46,716 nucleotides of DNA from Pseudobutyrivibrio sp. ACV-2. GTDB lineage: Bacteria > Bacillota > Clostridia > Lachnospirales > Lachnospiraceae. The notes below the pieces were generated by a model, which searched no databases, was not told the origin of the DNA, and saw only the letters and a list, made by a program, of their open reading frames with translations. The stretch covers positions 1 through 46,716 of the forward strand of contig NZ_FNQZ01000019.1 of the NCBI RefSeq assembly GCF_900107545.1, read 5' to 3'. Made by a program: the position numbers and the translations under genes. This document shows positions 8,406-15,800 of the stretch, one piece after another (the first letter of the stretch is position 1; the number at the start of each line of letters is the position of its first letter).

Positions 8406-9581
8406 CTATTTGACTCTCTTTGCTACGATGAACATTCTGCCGTCTTCCTTGTAAGTATTACACGTGCTGAGAGTCAATATTTTGTCTGTGCTAGAAATAT
8501 TGATAGTCTCATCAAAAACTGATAATGCCTGTATGTTATCCAAGAACTCCTGAAGCTCAGCACCTGTTACAGCATCTATGAAATTGTAGTATTTGTAGTT
8601 GTCATCGTCATCATAACCCACTTCAGACAGACCCACTCCTACTACCTCATACTCCTGCTCTTCGTATAGAGTCTTGAAAGTAATTGTCTTGTGTGACAAA
8701 TAATAGTCGTGATCTAGATATCTCTTTAGGCCGCCAAACATAGTGCCTGAGCGCATATTGTGGCCGTAGATAATTGTGTTTGTGGTCGGATTTACTATGT
8801 CACAACGATAATCGACAAAAAGTGTGCCTGCCGTACTGTCCTGGCCATAGAAATCACGTCTTAAATAGTACTCCGGATCATTTGGTGTCTGCACTACAGG
8901 ATAATTGATGTCGGTATCAGCTATAGTAAGTACCCCTACAAAATCCTTGTTCTGCGCCAATAAATCCTTTAATTCTGGGAGAACTTCGCGCTCATCTGCT
9001 GCATAATCACTGTCCCAAGGGCTGAGAATCAAATCATTGCCAATGACGTTCGCAGAAGCTACGTTACTCTTTTTACCCCCATTCGAATCCTCTACAGATT
9101 CTATATCGTCTATTTCATTACTTATATTAACTGATTTTTGTGAATTATTAGTGTCCGTACCATTTTCCAATCGTGACTCTATATCTGCCTGAATTCGTCT
9201 GGCCTTGACTATCTCCTTCAGCTCAACACCTGCAAAAGCTACTACCAGCACAGCCGCCAAAGACACAAAAAGAAGGCCCAGTCTCCTAGAGCTCTTGGCC
9301 TTTCCTGCTGCTTCTTCTATGATTTCACGGTCACCAAGCATACCTGCAGACTTGTTTGCCACAATATCTGCCACATGTGCCGCGTATTGTTTACCGATAG
9401 GGCTTTTAAATGTGATGATACCATCACGGATGTCATTATAAAGGCGTAAAGCAACCTCAGGATCCTGGATATCAAGCTCCCCATTGATGCACTCTATTTT
9501 CTTTACATCTTCCTGTGCTGCCCTGTACTCATAGTAGGTTTCAAACTCAAAACCGCCTATGTTAAACCTTTTCTTTTCCAA
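8406..9581 (-). CDS. srtB: Class B sortase
   Basis: This 391-aa transpeptidase joins surface proteins to peptidoglycan. It starts at TTG (9581), eight bases after GGGGGAG. A cytoplasmic N-terminal region of about 100 residues precedes one membrane helix (LGLLFVSLAAVLVVAFAG), then a Ser/Asn-rich linker and the catalytic domain from about residue 205. The catalytic triad is visible: His in IIYGHNMRSG, Cys in LTLSTCNTY, and Arg in GRMFIVAKR. The YYLRRDFYGQDSTAGTLFVD region and the long insertion between His and Cys strands fit class B. The cytoplasmic domain is longer than in typical SrtB. The next gene downstream is its probable substrate. A weak promoter with TATGCT or TATACT at about 9707-9718 lies upstream. 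Confidence 0.9.
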   Translation of the reverse strand: MEKKRFNIGGFEFETYYEYRAAQEDVKKIECINGELDIQDPEVALRLYNDIRDGIITFKSPIGKQYAAHVADIVANKSAGMLGDREIIEEAAGKAKSSRRLGLLFVSLAAVLVVAFAGVELKEIVKARRIQADIESRLENGTDTNNSQKSVNISNEIDDIESVEDSNGGKKSNVASANVIGNDLILSPWDSDYAADEREVLPELKDLLAQNKDFVGVLTIADTDINYPVVQTPNDPEYYLRRDFYGQDSTAGTLFVDYRCDIVNPTTNTIIYGHNMRSGTMFGGLKRYLDHDYYLSHKTITFKTLYEEQEYEVVGVGLSEVGYDDDDNYKYYNFIDAVTGAELQEFLDNIQALSVFDETINISSTDKILTLSTCNTYKEDGRMFIVAKRVK

Positions 9582-9768
9582 AACTGCGCTCCCCCATCAA
9601 GCCCATTTTGTCTTATTTTTAGTCTATCACAATCGATTTGGTTTTGCATTAAAATCAAGGGTACGGAGCTTTATCGAACACTTTATTCAACTGTAAATAG
9701 TAACTGAGTATAGCATAGTGGGGGATTTATTGGATAGCAAAAGTTAAAGAATAGTTTTTTAATGCCAT

Positions 9769-9930
9769 TTACCTTTTTACCTTCACTTCTGCTAATTTTG
9801 CCCAAACCTCTTCTTCTGAAAAAACTCTTCCATTCTCCATATCATCAATTGCTTCATCAAGCATTGAGAAAAGGTTATCCATATTCTTTTCCATATCCTT
9901 TGCTTCAAACGAAACATCATGCTGTATCAT
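9769..9930 (-). CDS. Small antitoxin-like protein, apparently orphan
   Basis: This 53-aa ORF begins MIQHDVSFEAKDMEKNMDNL and contains DDMENGRVFSEEEVWAKLAE. The latter resembles the C-terminal toxin-binding helix of RelB/Phd-type antitoxins (acidic, with xGRxxSEEExW). AAAGTGGG sits upstream of the ATG at spacing compatible with translation. The 187 bases downstream, up to the sortase start, contain no ORF that could be a RelE/ParE toxin. It is either an orphan antitoxin or the remnant of a lost module. It lies next to the duplicated hip promoter region, in a segment rich in toxin-antitoxin-like loci. Confidence 0.55.
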   Translation of the reverse strand: MIQHDVSFEAKDMEKNMDNLFSMLDEAIDDMENGRVFSEEEVWAKLAEVKVKR

Positions 9931-10012
9931 AATAAAACCCACTTTCTATATACATGCCATTTCTGTATATAAAGATTACCACAAAATAGTAATTTTTAAC
10001 AACATAGCAGCC

Positions 10013-10170
10013 CCATCGGGCACGCAATGTCTTAGACCGTTATAGGTCTAATATTCTAGAATTGTAATTATCTTTGCATCATTTATAACATGCGTGTTCT
10101 TGCATATTATATACCTATATTAGCCATTAATATGCGCGTACTTGCGCTTTATATATATTATTATTGTAAT
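10013..10170. repeat. 158-bp direct repeat, copy 1 (hip promoter duplicate)
   Basis: This stretch matches 10874-11031 with only three differences by eye. It carries the same palindromes (TTAGACC-N6-GGTCTAA and ATTCTAGAAT) and the same two TGCGYGTNCTTGCR elements. The -10 box reads TGTAAT instead of TATAAT, so promoter activity may be weaker. It precedes the type I toxin-like locus. Confidence 0.9.
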
Positions 10171-10225
10171 ATTGAAGATTTATTAGAATAGTTCAGGATG
10201 TTCTATAGAGAATATAAAATGAAAA

Positions 10226-10234
10226 TGTTATAAT
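10226..10234 (+). promoter_or_regulatory. Extended -10 promoter of the small toxin-like gene
   Basis: TGT-TATAAT is an extended -10 (TGN then TATAAT, 10229-10234) with no clear -35. Transcription would begin near 10241, leaving about 40 bases of leader before the TTG start. It also means the in-frame ATG at 10233 lies inside the promoter and is probably not transcribed from here. Confidence 0.6.
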
Positions 10235-10280
10235 GAATGACGTTGCCACCCCTAGACAGGCAAAGGAAGGGGGTGTTTGC

Positions 10281-10388
10281 TTGGAAATAATAGCATCATT
10301 TCTAATCTCTGTTATGGCAAGTATAGCTGCCTACTATATTTGCAAATGGCTCGACGGAGATGACCACGGCAATGAGCCTAAGGAATAA
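10281..10388 (+). CDS. Candidate Fst/par-like type I toxin peptide
   Basis: This 35-aa ORF starts at TTG, seven bases after AAGGAAGGGGG. It encodes one hydrophobic helix (IIASFLISVMASIAAYYI) followed by CKWLD and a charged tail GDDHGNEPKE. The composition matches Fst/Ldr-type membrane toxins: about 30-35 residues, a single transmembrane segment, and a polar acidic end. The frame is open back to an ATG at 10233, but that ATG overlaps the -10 box, so I prefer the TTG. Downstream come a strong bidirectional terminator and a convergent antisense RNA that can cover the start region. Toxicity is inferred from architecture, not shown. Confidence 0.65.
   Translation: MEIIASFLISVMASIAAYYICKWLDGDDHGNEPKE
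10284..10303. repeat. Direct repeat DR1 at the toxin start region
   Basis: GAAATAATAGCATCATTTCT immediately follows the TTG start codon and recurs at 10459-10478 with one substitution. A short TGTTTGC element (10274-10280), just before the start codon, also recurs at 10445-10451. In the par/fst locus, paired repeats of this kind are the antisense interaction sites. Confidence 0.85.
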
Positions 10389-10412
10389 GCCACCTTGTCC
10401 AAAACGGAATAG

Positions 10413-10445
10413 AAAAAGCTAGGAGCTGCAACTCCTAGCTTTTTT
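10413..10445. terminator. Bidirectional intrinsic terminator
   Basis: AAAAAGCTAGGAG-CTGCA-ACTCCTAGCTTTTTT forms a perfect stem with an A-tract on the left and a T-tract on the right. It can end both the toxin mRNA (plus) and the antisense RNA (minus). Confidence 0.92.
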
Positions 10446-10458
10446 GTTTGCCTATTAT

Positions 10459-10478
10459 GAAATAATAACATCATTTCT
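10459..10478. repeat. Direct repeat DR2 (antisense RNA 5' region)
   Basis: GAAATAATAACATCATTTCT is the second copy of the repeat at 10284-10303. Because it is transcribed from the opposite strand, it supplies the antisense RNA with complementarity in trans to the toxin mRNA. Confidence 0.85.
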
Positions 10479-10490
10479 TTGCCTATTATC

Positions 10491-10518
10491 ATTATAGCAA
10501 TTCGTTATAGAATGTCAA
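10491..10518 (-). promoter_or_regulatory. Consensus promoter of the antisense RNA
   Basis: On the minus strand the boxes are TTGACA (10518-10513) and TATAAT (10496-10491), separated by 16 bases. Both hexamers are perfect sigma-A consensus. This is much stronger than the toxin promoter, as expected for a labile antitoxin RNA. Confidence 0.8.
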
Positions 10519-10666
10519 ATTTGAATTCGTTTTTTCTTCTACATACTATTAATTCTTACTACATCCTGATTATATATCTATTGTAATATCAAACCAACAT
10601 AAAAATGGTACCCGAATAGTACCAAGCACTCATTTTGCTATTGCTATTCAATAGTTTTTTGTAAAA

Positions 10667-10692
10667 TTAAGGCAAGCCGAGGCTCGCCTTAA
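10667..10692 (-). terminator. Hairpin terminator of the 36-nt repeat RNA
   Basis: TTAAGGCAAGCC-GA-GGCTCGCCTTAA is a 12-bp stem with one mismatch. Read on the minus strand it is followed by TTTTAC, a short T-run, which suits termination of a leftward transcript. Confidence 0.6.
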
Positions 10693-10719
10693 TCTTGATT
10701 ACATTCGCTCGCTCTCATA

Positions 10720-10808
10720 GGGGCGAAACCCTAATAAAGTCGTTCGCACATTGTGGGGGCGAAACCCCAATAAAGTCGTTCGCACATTGTGGGGGCGAAA
10801 CCCCAATA
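10720..10808. repeat. 36-bp tandem repeat, about 2.5 copies
   Basis: Units begin at 10720, 10756 and 10792 (partial) with GGGGCGAAACCC(C/T)AATA, followed in the full units by AAGTCGTTCGCACATTGTG. There are no spacers, so it is a tandem repeat and not a CRISPR. Each unit contains the short inverted repeat GGGG-CGAAA-CCCC. Confidence 0.95.
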
Positions 10809-10834
10809 GATGTGTAATCGCATCATCTGAGTGC

Positions 10835-10862
10835 ATTTTAACAAGATTTTTAAACTTGTCAA
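10835..10862 (-). promoter_or_regulatory. Promoter of the 36-nt repeat RNA
   Basis: On the minus strand TTGACA (10862-10857) and TAAAAT (10840-10835) are separated by 16 bases. It fires leftward, away from the hipBA promoter that begins just to the right. Confidence 0.65.
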
Positions 10863-10951
10863 CAACTATTTTCCATCGGGCACGCAATGTCTTAGACCGT
10901 TATAGGTCTAATATTCTAGAATTGTCATTATCTTTGCATCATTTATAACAT

Positions 10952-11007
10952 GCGTGTTCTTGCATATTATATACCTATATTAGCCATTAATATGCGCGTA
11001 CTTGCGC
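10952..11007. promoter_or_regulatory. Pair of HipB operator-like sites
   Basis: TGCGTGTTCTTGCA (10952-10965) and TGCGCGTACTTGCG (10994-11007) share the form TGCGYGTNCTTGCR with partly palindromic ends. They are centred 42 bp apart, four helical turns. The second overlaps the -35 box. HipB homologues bind paired palindromes in their own promoters, so autorepression is the natural inference. Both sites are also in copy 1. Confidence 0.5.
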
Positions 11008-11031
11008 TTTATATATATTCTTATTATAATG
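11004..11031 (+). promoter_or_regulatory. hipBA promoter
   Basis: TTGCGC (11004-11009) and TATAAT (11026-11031) are 16 bases apart. The -10 is consensus and the -35 lies within the second operator-like site. The hipB start codon is 17 bases downstream of the -10. Confidence 0.7.
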
Positions 11032-11048
11032 TATTTGAGGTGATAGAA

Positions 11049-11387
11049 ATGAAATATATGTTTTCCTATGATATTATTTCAGAACTCGCTAAGCGTACAA
11101 AAGAATATAGACTAGCATATCCTCTGACTCAACAAGAGCTAGCGGACAGAGCTGGAATATCACTTAGGTCGATTCAAAAATTCGAAAAGGGTTTAGATGT
11201 GCAACTGGATATCTTTATCAAGATTATTATGGCATTAGATTTAGCCGACAACTTTGATGCTCTGCTGCCAGATATGAGTAACAGACCATCTGCGTATTTA
11301 GCAAAACAAAAGGGCACCGTAAGAAAAAGAGTTAGAAAGAAAAAAGTTCAGCCAGGCAACAGGACTTTCAAATGGGGTGATGAATAA
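11049..11387 (+). CDS. hipB: HipB-like XRE-family antitoxin/repressor
   Basis: I start at ATG 11049, because GAGGTGA is seven bases upstream; the frame is open further back, but those codons lie in the promoter and operators. The 112-aa protein has a Cro/CI helix-turn-helix at about residues 25-50 (LTQQELADRAGISLRSIQKFEKG) and a very basic stretch at about 88-100. HipB binds DNA as a dimer and neutralises the HipA kinase. The stop overlaps the hipA start (TAATG), so the pair is translationally coupled. Position, order and the operator-like repeats upstream support an autoregulated toxin-antitoxin operon. Confidence 0.85.
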   Translation: MKYMFSYDIISELAKRTKEYRLAYPLTQQELADRAGISLRSIQKFEKGLDVQLDIFIKIIMALDLADNFDALLPDMSNRPSAYLAKQKGTVRKRVRKKKVQPGNRTFKWGDE

Positions 11388-12688
11388 TGAACAACCTTGC
11401 AGAAATATTTTTATGGAATACAAAGATAGGCACTTTAAATCTGAGAGAAGATTTGCCCTACGCTTTTTTTGAATATGATAAGGATTTTATAAACGGCGTT
11501 CAGGGAACAGGTATACAACTTTCACCTTTGAGGATGCCTATTTCTGACAGGCTCTATTCCTTTCCAAATCTGGCAAATGCCTTTCACGGAGTGCCTGGTA
11601 TGATAGCTGATTCTTTACCTGACAAGTTTGGTAATGCTGTTATCAATCAGTGGCTTGCGTCTCAGGGTAAAACAGAAACAGATTTCAATGTAATAGACAG
11701 ACTATGCTATACCGGAAGCCGAGGAATGGGTGCACTAGAATATCGCCCTGCTCTCTCACTTGATGCTAAGGCATCTGACAAAGTCAATGTCAGTGAGATG
11801 GTCAAGTTTGCTTCCGATGTTTTAAACAAAAGAAAAAGTGTAGATATCGACATGTCCAATGCAACTTACTCTCAGCTTCTCAAACTAGGCACCTCTGCAG
11901 GTGGCGCCAGAGCAAAAGCTGTCATTGCATGGAATGAAGAGACAAACGAAGTTAAGTCTGGTCAGATTAATCCAGAAAAAGGTTTTGATTACTGGCTAAT
12001 GAAATTTGATGGTGTTAGTAACAATGGTGATCATAATTTAGAAGACGAGCCTGAATATACTCTCATCGAGTATGCATATTATCTCATGGCCTTAGAAGCT
12101 GGCATCAATATGAATGAATGCCGGATTTTCAAAGAAGAAAACCACAATCACTTTATGACCAAGAGATTCGACAGAGTTAATGGCTCAAAAGTCCATATGC
12201 AAACTTTAGCAGCTCTAGCCCACATTGATTACAACACACCAAGACTTTGTAGCTATGAATTGGCGGCTTCCTACATGAAACAGATTGGTCTTGGCGCTAA
12301 TGAGATTGAGCAATTCTTTAGAAGAATGGTGTTTAATGTTCTTGCTGTAAACAGAGATGATCACGTTAAAAATGTTTCATTTTTAATGGATAAGAATGGC
12401 ATCTGGAGTTTGTCACCCGCCTATGATGTGACTTTCTCTTATAATCCTACTAACAAATGGTTAAGCAAACATCAAATGCTGATTAACAACAAAAGTGAGC
12501 TGATAGAATTAGCAGATTTACTACAGGTTGCATCTACCATCGGCATCTCAAAGCCAAGAGCCAAGAATATTATTGCTGATGTAAGAGCCGCAGTAAATCA
12601 CTGGTCTTCCATTGCGGGAAATGTTGGAATTAGAGAAAACACTATAGAATTAATAAGTACAACTATTGCTGAATTAGTTATTATTTAA
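11387..12688 (+). CDS. hipA: HipA-like serine/threonine kinase toxin
   Basis: This 433-aa protein has the HipA N-terminal subdomain (residues 1-120, with ADSLPDKFGN) and the kinase core. The mobile loop GTSAGGARAKA is at 168-178; S170 aligns with the autophosphorylated Ser150 of E. coli HipA. The catalytic motif NRDDHVKN is at 322-329 (D324 as base) and the metal-binding SPAYDV at 343-348 (D347). E. coli HipA phosphorylates glutamyl-tRNA synthetase and triggers a growth arrest; other homologues modify other tRNA synthetases, so the target here is not known. All key kinase residues are present and the length is normal, so it looks intact. Confidence 0.9.
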   Translation: MNNLAEIFLWNTKIGTLNLREDLPYAFFEYDKDFINGVQGTGIQLSPLRMPISDRLYSFPNLANAFHGVPGMIADSLPDKFGNAVINQWLASQGKTETDFNVIDRLCYTGSRGMGALEYRPALSLDAKASDKVNVSEMVKFASDVLNKRKSVDIDMSNATYSQLLKLGTSAGGARAKAVIAWNEETNEVKSGQINPEKGFDYWLMKFDGVSNNGDHNLEDEPEYTLIEYAYYLMALEAGINMNECRIFKEENHNHFMTKRFDRVNGSKVHMQTLAALAHIDYNTPRLCSYELAASYMKQIGLGANEIEQFFRRMVFNVLAVNRDDHVKNVSFLMDKNGIWSLSPAYDVTFSYNPTNKWLSKHQMLINNKSELIELADLLQVASTIGISKPRAKNIIADVRAAVNHWSSIAGNVGIRENTIELISTTIAELVII

Positions 12689-12734
12689 TTTTTAGACCAA
12701 GTGCAAATATATGAATACAGAGGTTGTGTCAATA

Positions 12735-12784
12735 CAAAGAAGGATTCAGGGCTGTCCGAAGACAACCACTGAATCCTATCTTTG
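12735..12784. terminator. Hairpin between hipA and the giant gene
   Basis: AGGATTCAG (12741-12749) pairs with CTGAATCCT (12769-12777), extended by outer CAAAG/CTTTG and by an inner GGCTGTC/GACAACC stem with a CGAA loop. The flanking T-runs are only moderate in both directions. It lies between convergent genes, so a shared terminator is likely. Confidence 0.6.
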
Positions 12785-12819
12785 TTTAAGGGGAGTTTTT
12801 TACTATCCCTAAAATGCTT

Positions 12820-15800
12820 TTACTTGACTACCACCGGAATCGTCTTCGAGGTATTAACCTGAACCGATTTATCTCCATCTCCTTCAAATATATATCCTTC
12901 CACCGTGTAGTAATAGGTCTTACCACTATCAAGTTTGGTGTTTGTATATGATCTGGTGGTGGCTGGTATGATAGCTATAACCTTACCCTTGTCGTTTGGA
13001 GACTCTGATCTGTAGATGTAGTAATGGTTAACTGTACCATCGTTTGGCCAGCCGGAGATTGTTGCTCTTCCTGCATTCCTGCTTGTTACCTTAAGTGCGG
13101 TAGTAGCAATATCTGTTGTTTTGTAGATTTCCTCAGTGGCACTTGTGATTTCTGTGCCGTCTTTCAATGTAGCATAGGCTATGGCTTCTATCTTGTACTC
13201 TGTGCTGTTCTTGAGGCCTTCAAATGTAAATGTGTTGTTCTGCCTGCCTACCATTCGCTTGAGCTGTTTTTCTTCATAGGTGCCATCGGCCTTCTTCATC
13301 CACAGTTTCAAATCGGTTCCATCTGAGTACAGCTCACCTACCCATGCCACTGTCAGTGAATCACCTGTATCATCTGTCACTCTAAGATTTGCCACGCTCT
13401 GAAGCTTGATATTGTAAGGCACTGTAATCTCGCCTTTGAGTCTGTCCGATACGCCTGTAAATCTGATATTAGTAGGGCCATAAACTGCCTCACCGTATTC
13501 TACCTGGTAATCTCCGCTTGTGCCATCGAACATATCAAGTGTATATCGCTTGTTTGGTGTTGATTCGATAAATACCTTGACACCTGGCTTTTGAACTATT
13601 CCTCTATATCTAAGAGTACTACCCTCTGCAGGAATAATTGTACAGTTGGCGATATTTCTTAGGACAATTTCATAATTTGCCTCTATATCCCCTTCCTTGC
13701 TTCCTATTGTGTAATGCATCGATGCGGTGTACTTACCCACGTCTGAGAAGTTATCAGCTTCTTTTGTCCTGTCATCATTCTTGTAAATCTTTATAGAGTC
13801 CTTATCAATACTTCCTGTTGAGACATTGAGTTTAAAGTCTGGAATGATGTCATAACCTGTAAATTGGTAGGTAGGTTCATAATTGATAGCCTTTATATTT
13901 TCCTCGTCAAACCAGATATCGTAGTTTATCTCCTTTTTTGGTTCAGCCATGAAATAGCCAGTATTAAGACCAGAGTACACTACCTTTCCAACTGATAAAT
14001 AGCCATCATCAGAACCCCAGTCTGTTGCAGTGTAATGCTCGCCATACTCTAGCTTGAAATCTTCAAGTTGATCATTATTATTCTTTGGCAATATAAGTGA
14101 TATCTCTGGCAATCCCTCTGTGATATGTTCACCTGTATACTGCTGTGTTGGGATGATACCCTCATGGAAGATATGGTTTTCATCGTAGTAGCCGACCTTA
14201 ACATCAGCCATAGTAGCCCAAATAGTGTAGTCTAGGGTCTTTGTTCCTCTAAAGTTACCTATACCCTCTACAGTTACGGTATGCTTGCCTGGTACATTAT
14301 GGTTTTTACTGTATGACTTTTTATAGTCCGTTCCTTCTACCAGTGGCTGTCCACCATCTGTAACCTTTACATCAGGTTCAATATTTTTACCAGCATCGTA
14401 GGTCTGATTTGCTCCGTCCTCGTCCTTAAAATGAACTAACATGTCTCTCTCCTCGATATTGTGCTGAACTATGATGTAATGGAATACATATCCTGGCGAA
14501 CCTGTGACTTCTGTGGATGTTGGCTGTGATACAAAATAGTTTCTCTTAAATGAAACTGTGACCTTACTAAATGTAGTGAGATCTACTGTACCATTTTCTG
14601 CCTTCGTAAATACTGACGCTACGTTTTCATTCTCATAGGCAAAGTCTAGGTCATCTTCACTAATTTTGAGATGAGTTGTTCCATTCGAACCTAAATTGTA
14701 ATCTATTACATTTACCTTTGGCTTGATATCCTTTCTGTTGTATACAGCAAAGTAGAAATCTTTGAACTCAGCTGCCTGTGCAGCTGACATAATGCCTGTG
14801 TCCACCAGATAAGTCTTGAGTGTAGCATCTGTAAATCTGGTCACTGTATTTCCATCAAGTGTAAATTCAAGAGTTTGAGTTTGTTCATCATTAGAAGCTA
14901 TCATCGGTGAATCTTTGCGATATGGACCACCTTTTGCAGTTATTGCCTTTCTATTAATAACATACATCTGTGATATTTTTCCACAATAGTCACCAATACC
15001 AGTGATTACTACATTCTTCCAACCGGCATTAATAGATGAATCCTCATCTCCTGCGGCGTCGGTGTAGGTTACTTTATAGTCCTTGTCTGGTCTGAGTAGA
15101 TTACCATCTTTAGTATGAACTGAAACTGTAGGTCTTTGACGTGTTGCATTGTAGGTGTACTGCATCTCAGCCTGAGGTTTTTTTGGATTGTCATACTCAG
15201 GCTTGTACGTAAATGGGTTTGTTACTCCTGTGACAGTGTACTTGATGTCTAATTCGGCAGTGTTAATGTTTTTGCCGATATTAAATGGCAGTGTGATAGT
15301 TCCACCATAGTTTCCTGTACCTGTAATCGTGATATATGGAGAACCATCAGCAACTTTGGCATGGTATCCTTTATTTGCATCGGTTGTAGTAGATTTGCTC
15401 CATTCCGCAGATGCAGCGGCTTTATTGTTATATGCTGTTACAGTAAACTCTGCTGCATCTAAAGTATAAAGATTACTGTCTGCTCTTCCTGTATCTTCAA
15501 TTACTACTTCTGGTGTTACTCCTGCCGTATTTACTGTCTCTACATCATACACATAGATGGTCAGGTCTTCAAAGGAATCCTTTCCTTTACCTCCTATACA
15601 TATATATCTCTTGTTGACTTTATCGTAACTCCATTTGCCAATCCATCCTGTGGTATTACCCTTTTCGTAATAATAGTGATAGTGGTCTTCCAATGATCGA
15701 GGTGTAACAGTAAAGTCTACTTCAAAGCTTGACTCACAACTGTTTATACCAGAAATCAAAATTCTGTAGTTACCTCTGTCCTTTACCTTTCCTCCTTGAA

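Larger units (their letters stand above)
10412..10484 (-). ncRNA. Candidate antisense antitoxin RNA (RNA II-like)
   Basis: A consensus minus-strand promoter (TTGACA/TATAAT) predicts a start near 10484 and the shared terminator ends the RNA near 10413, for a length of about 73 nt. The RNA carries AGAAAUGAUGUUAUUAUUUC, which pairs with all 20 bases of the toxin mRNA start region (19 Watson-Crick pairs and one G-U). A GCAAACA further on is complementary to UGUUUGC just before the start codon. Pairing would cover the TTG start. Size, convergence, shared terminator and repeat pairing all match RNA II of par/fst. Confidence 0.7.
10660..10828 (-). ncRNA. Candidate structured RNA with 36-nt repeats
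   Basis: A minus-strand promoter at 10835-10862 and a hairpin plus T-run at 10692-10660 delimit a predicted transcript of about 169 nt. It contains three hairpins of the form UGGGG-loop-CCCCA spaced by 36 nt. In the last one, UAGGG pairs with CCCUA, so a G-C pair has been replaced by A-U, a compensatory change that supports structure. A frame is open through the repeats, giving LLGFRPHNVRTT repeats, but its ATG lies in the -10 box. Function unknown. Confidence 0.5.
10874..11031. repeat. 158-bp direct repeat, copy 2 (hipBA promoter region)
   Basis: This near-identical copy of 10013-10170 ends exactly at the hipBA -10 box. It carries the palindromes TTAGACC-GTTATA-GGTCTAA (10893-10912) and ATTCTAGAAT (10914-10923) and the two operator-like elements described separately. 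The copies flank 703 bp that hold the type I toxin-like locus and the 36-bp repeats. Confidence 0.9.

Noticed and set aside
10720-10808. 36-bp repeats looking like a CRISPR
   Set aside because: The units abut with no spacers and no cas genes are nearby; it is a short tandem repeat.
10699-10887. 62-aa minus-strand ORF with LLGFRPHNVRTT repeats
   Set aside because: Its start lies upstream of the predicted promoter, there is no Shine-Dalgarno, and the hairpin compensation favours an RNA.
10950-11048. Upstream extension of HipB
   Set aside because: It would translate the operators and -10 box; the ATG at 11049 has a good Shine-Dalgarno.
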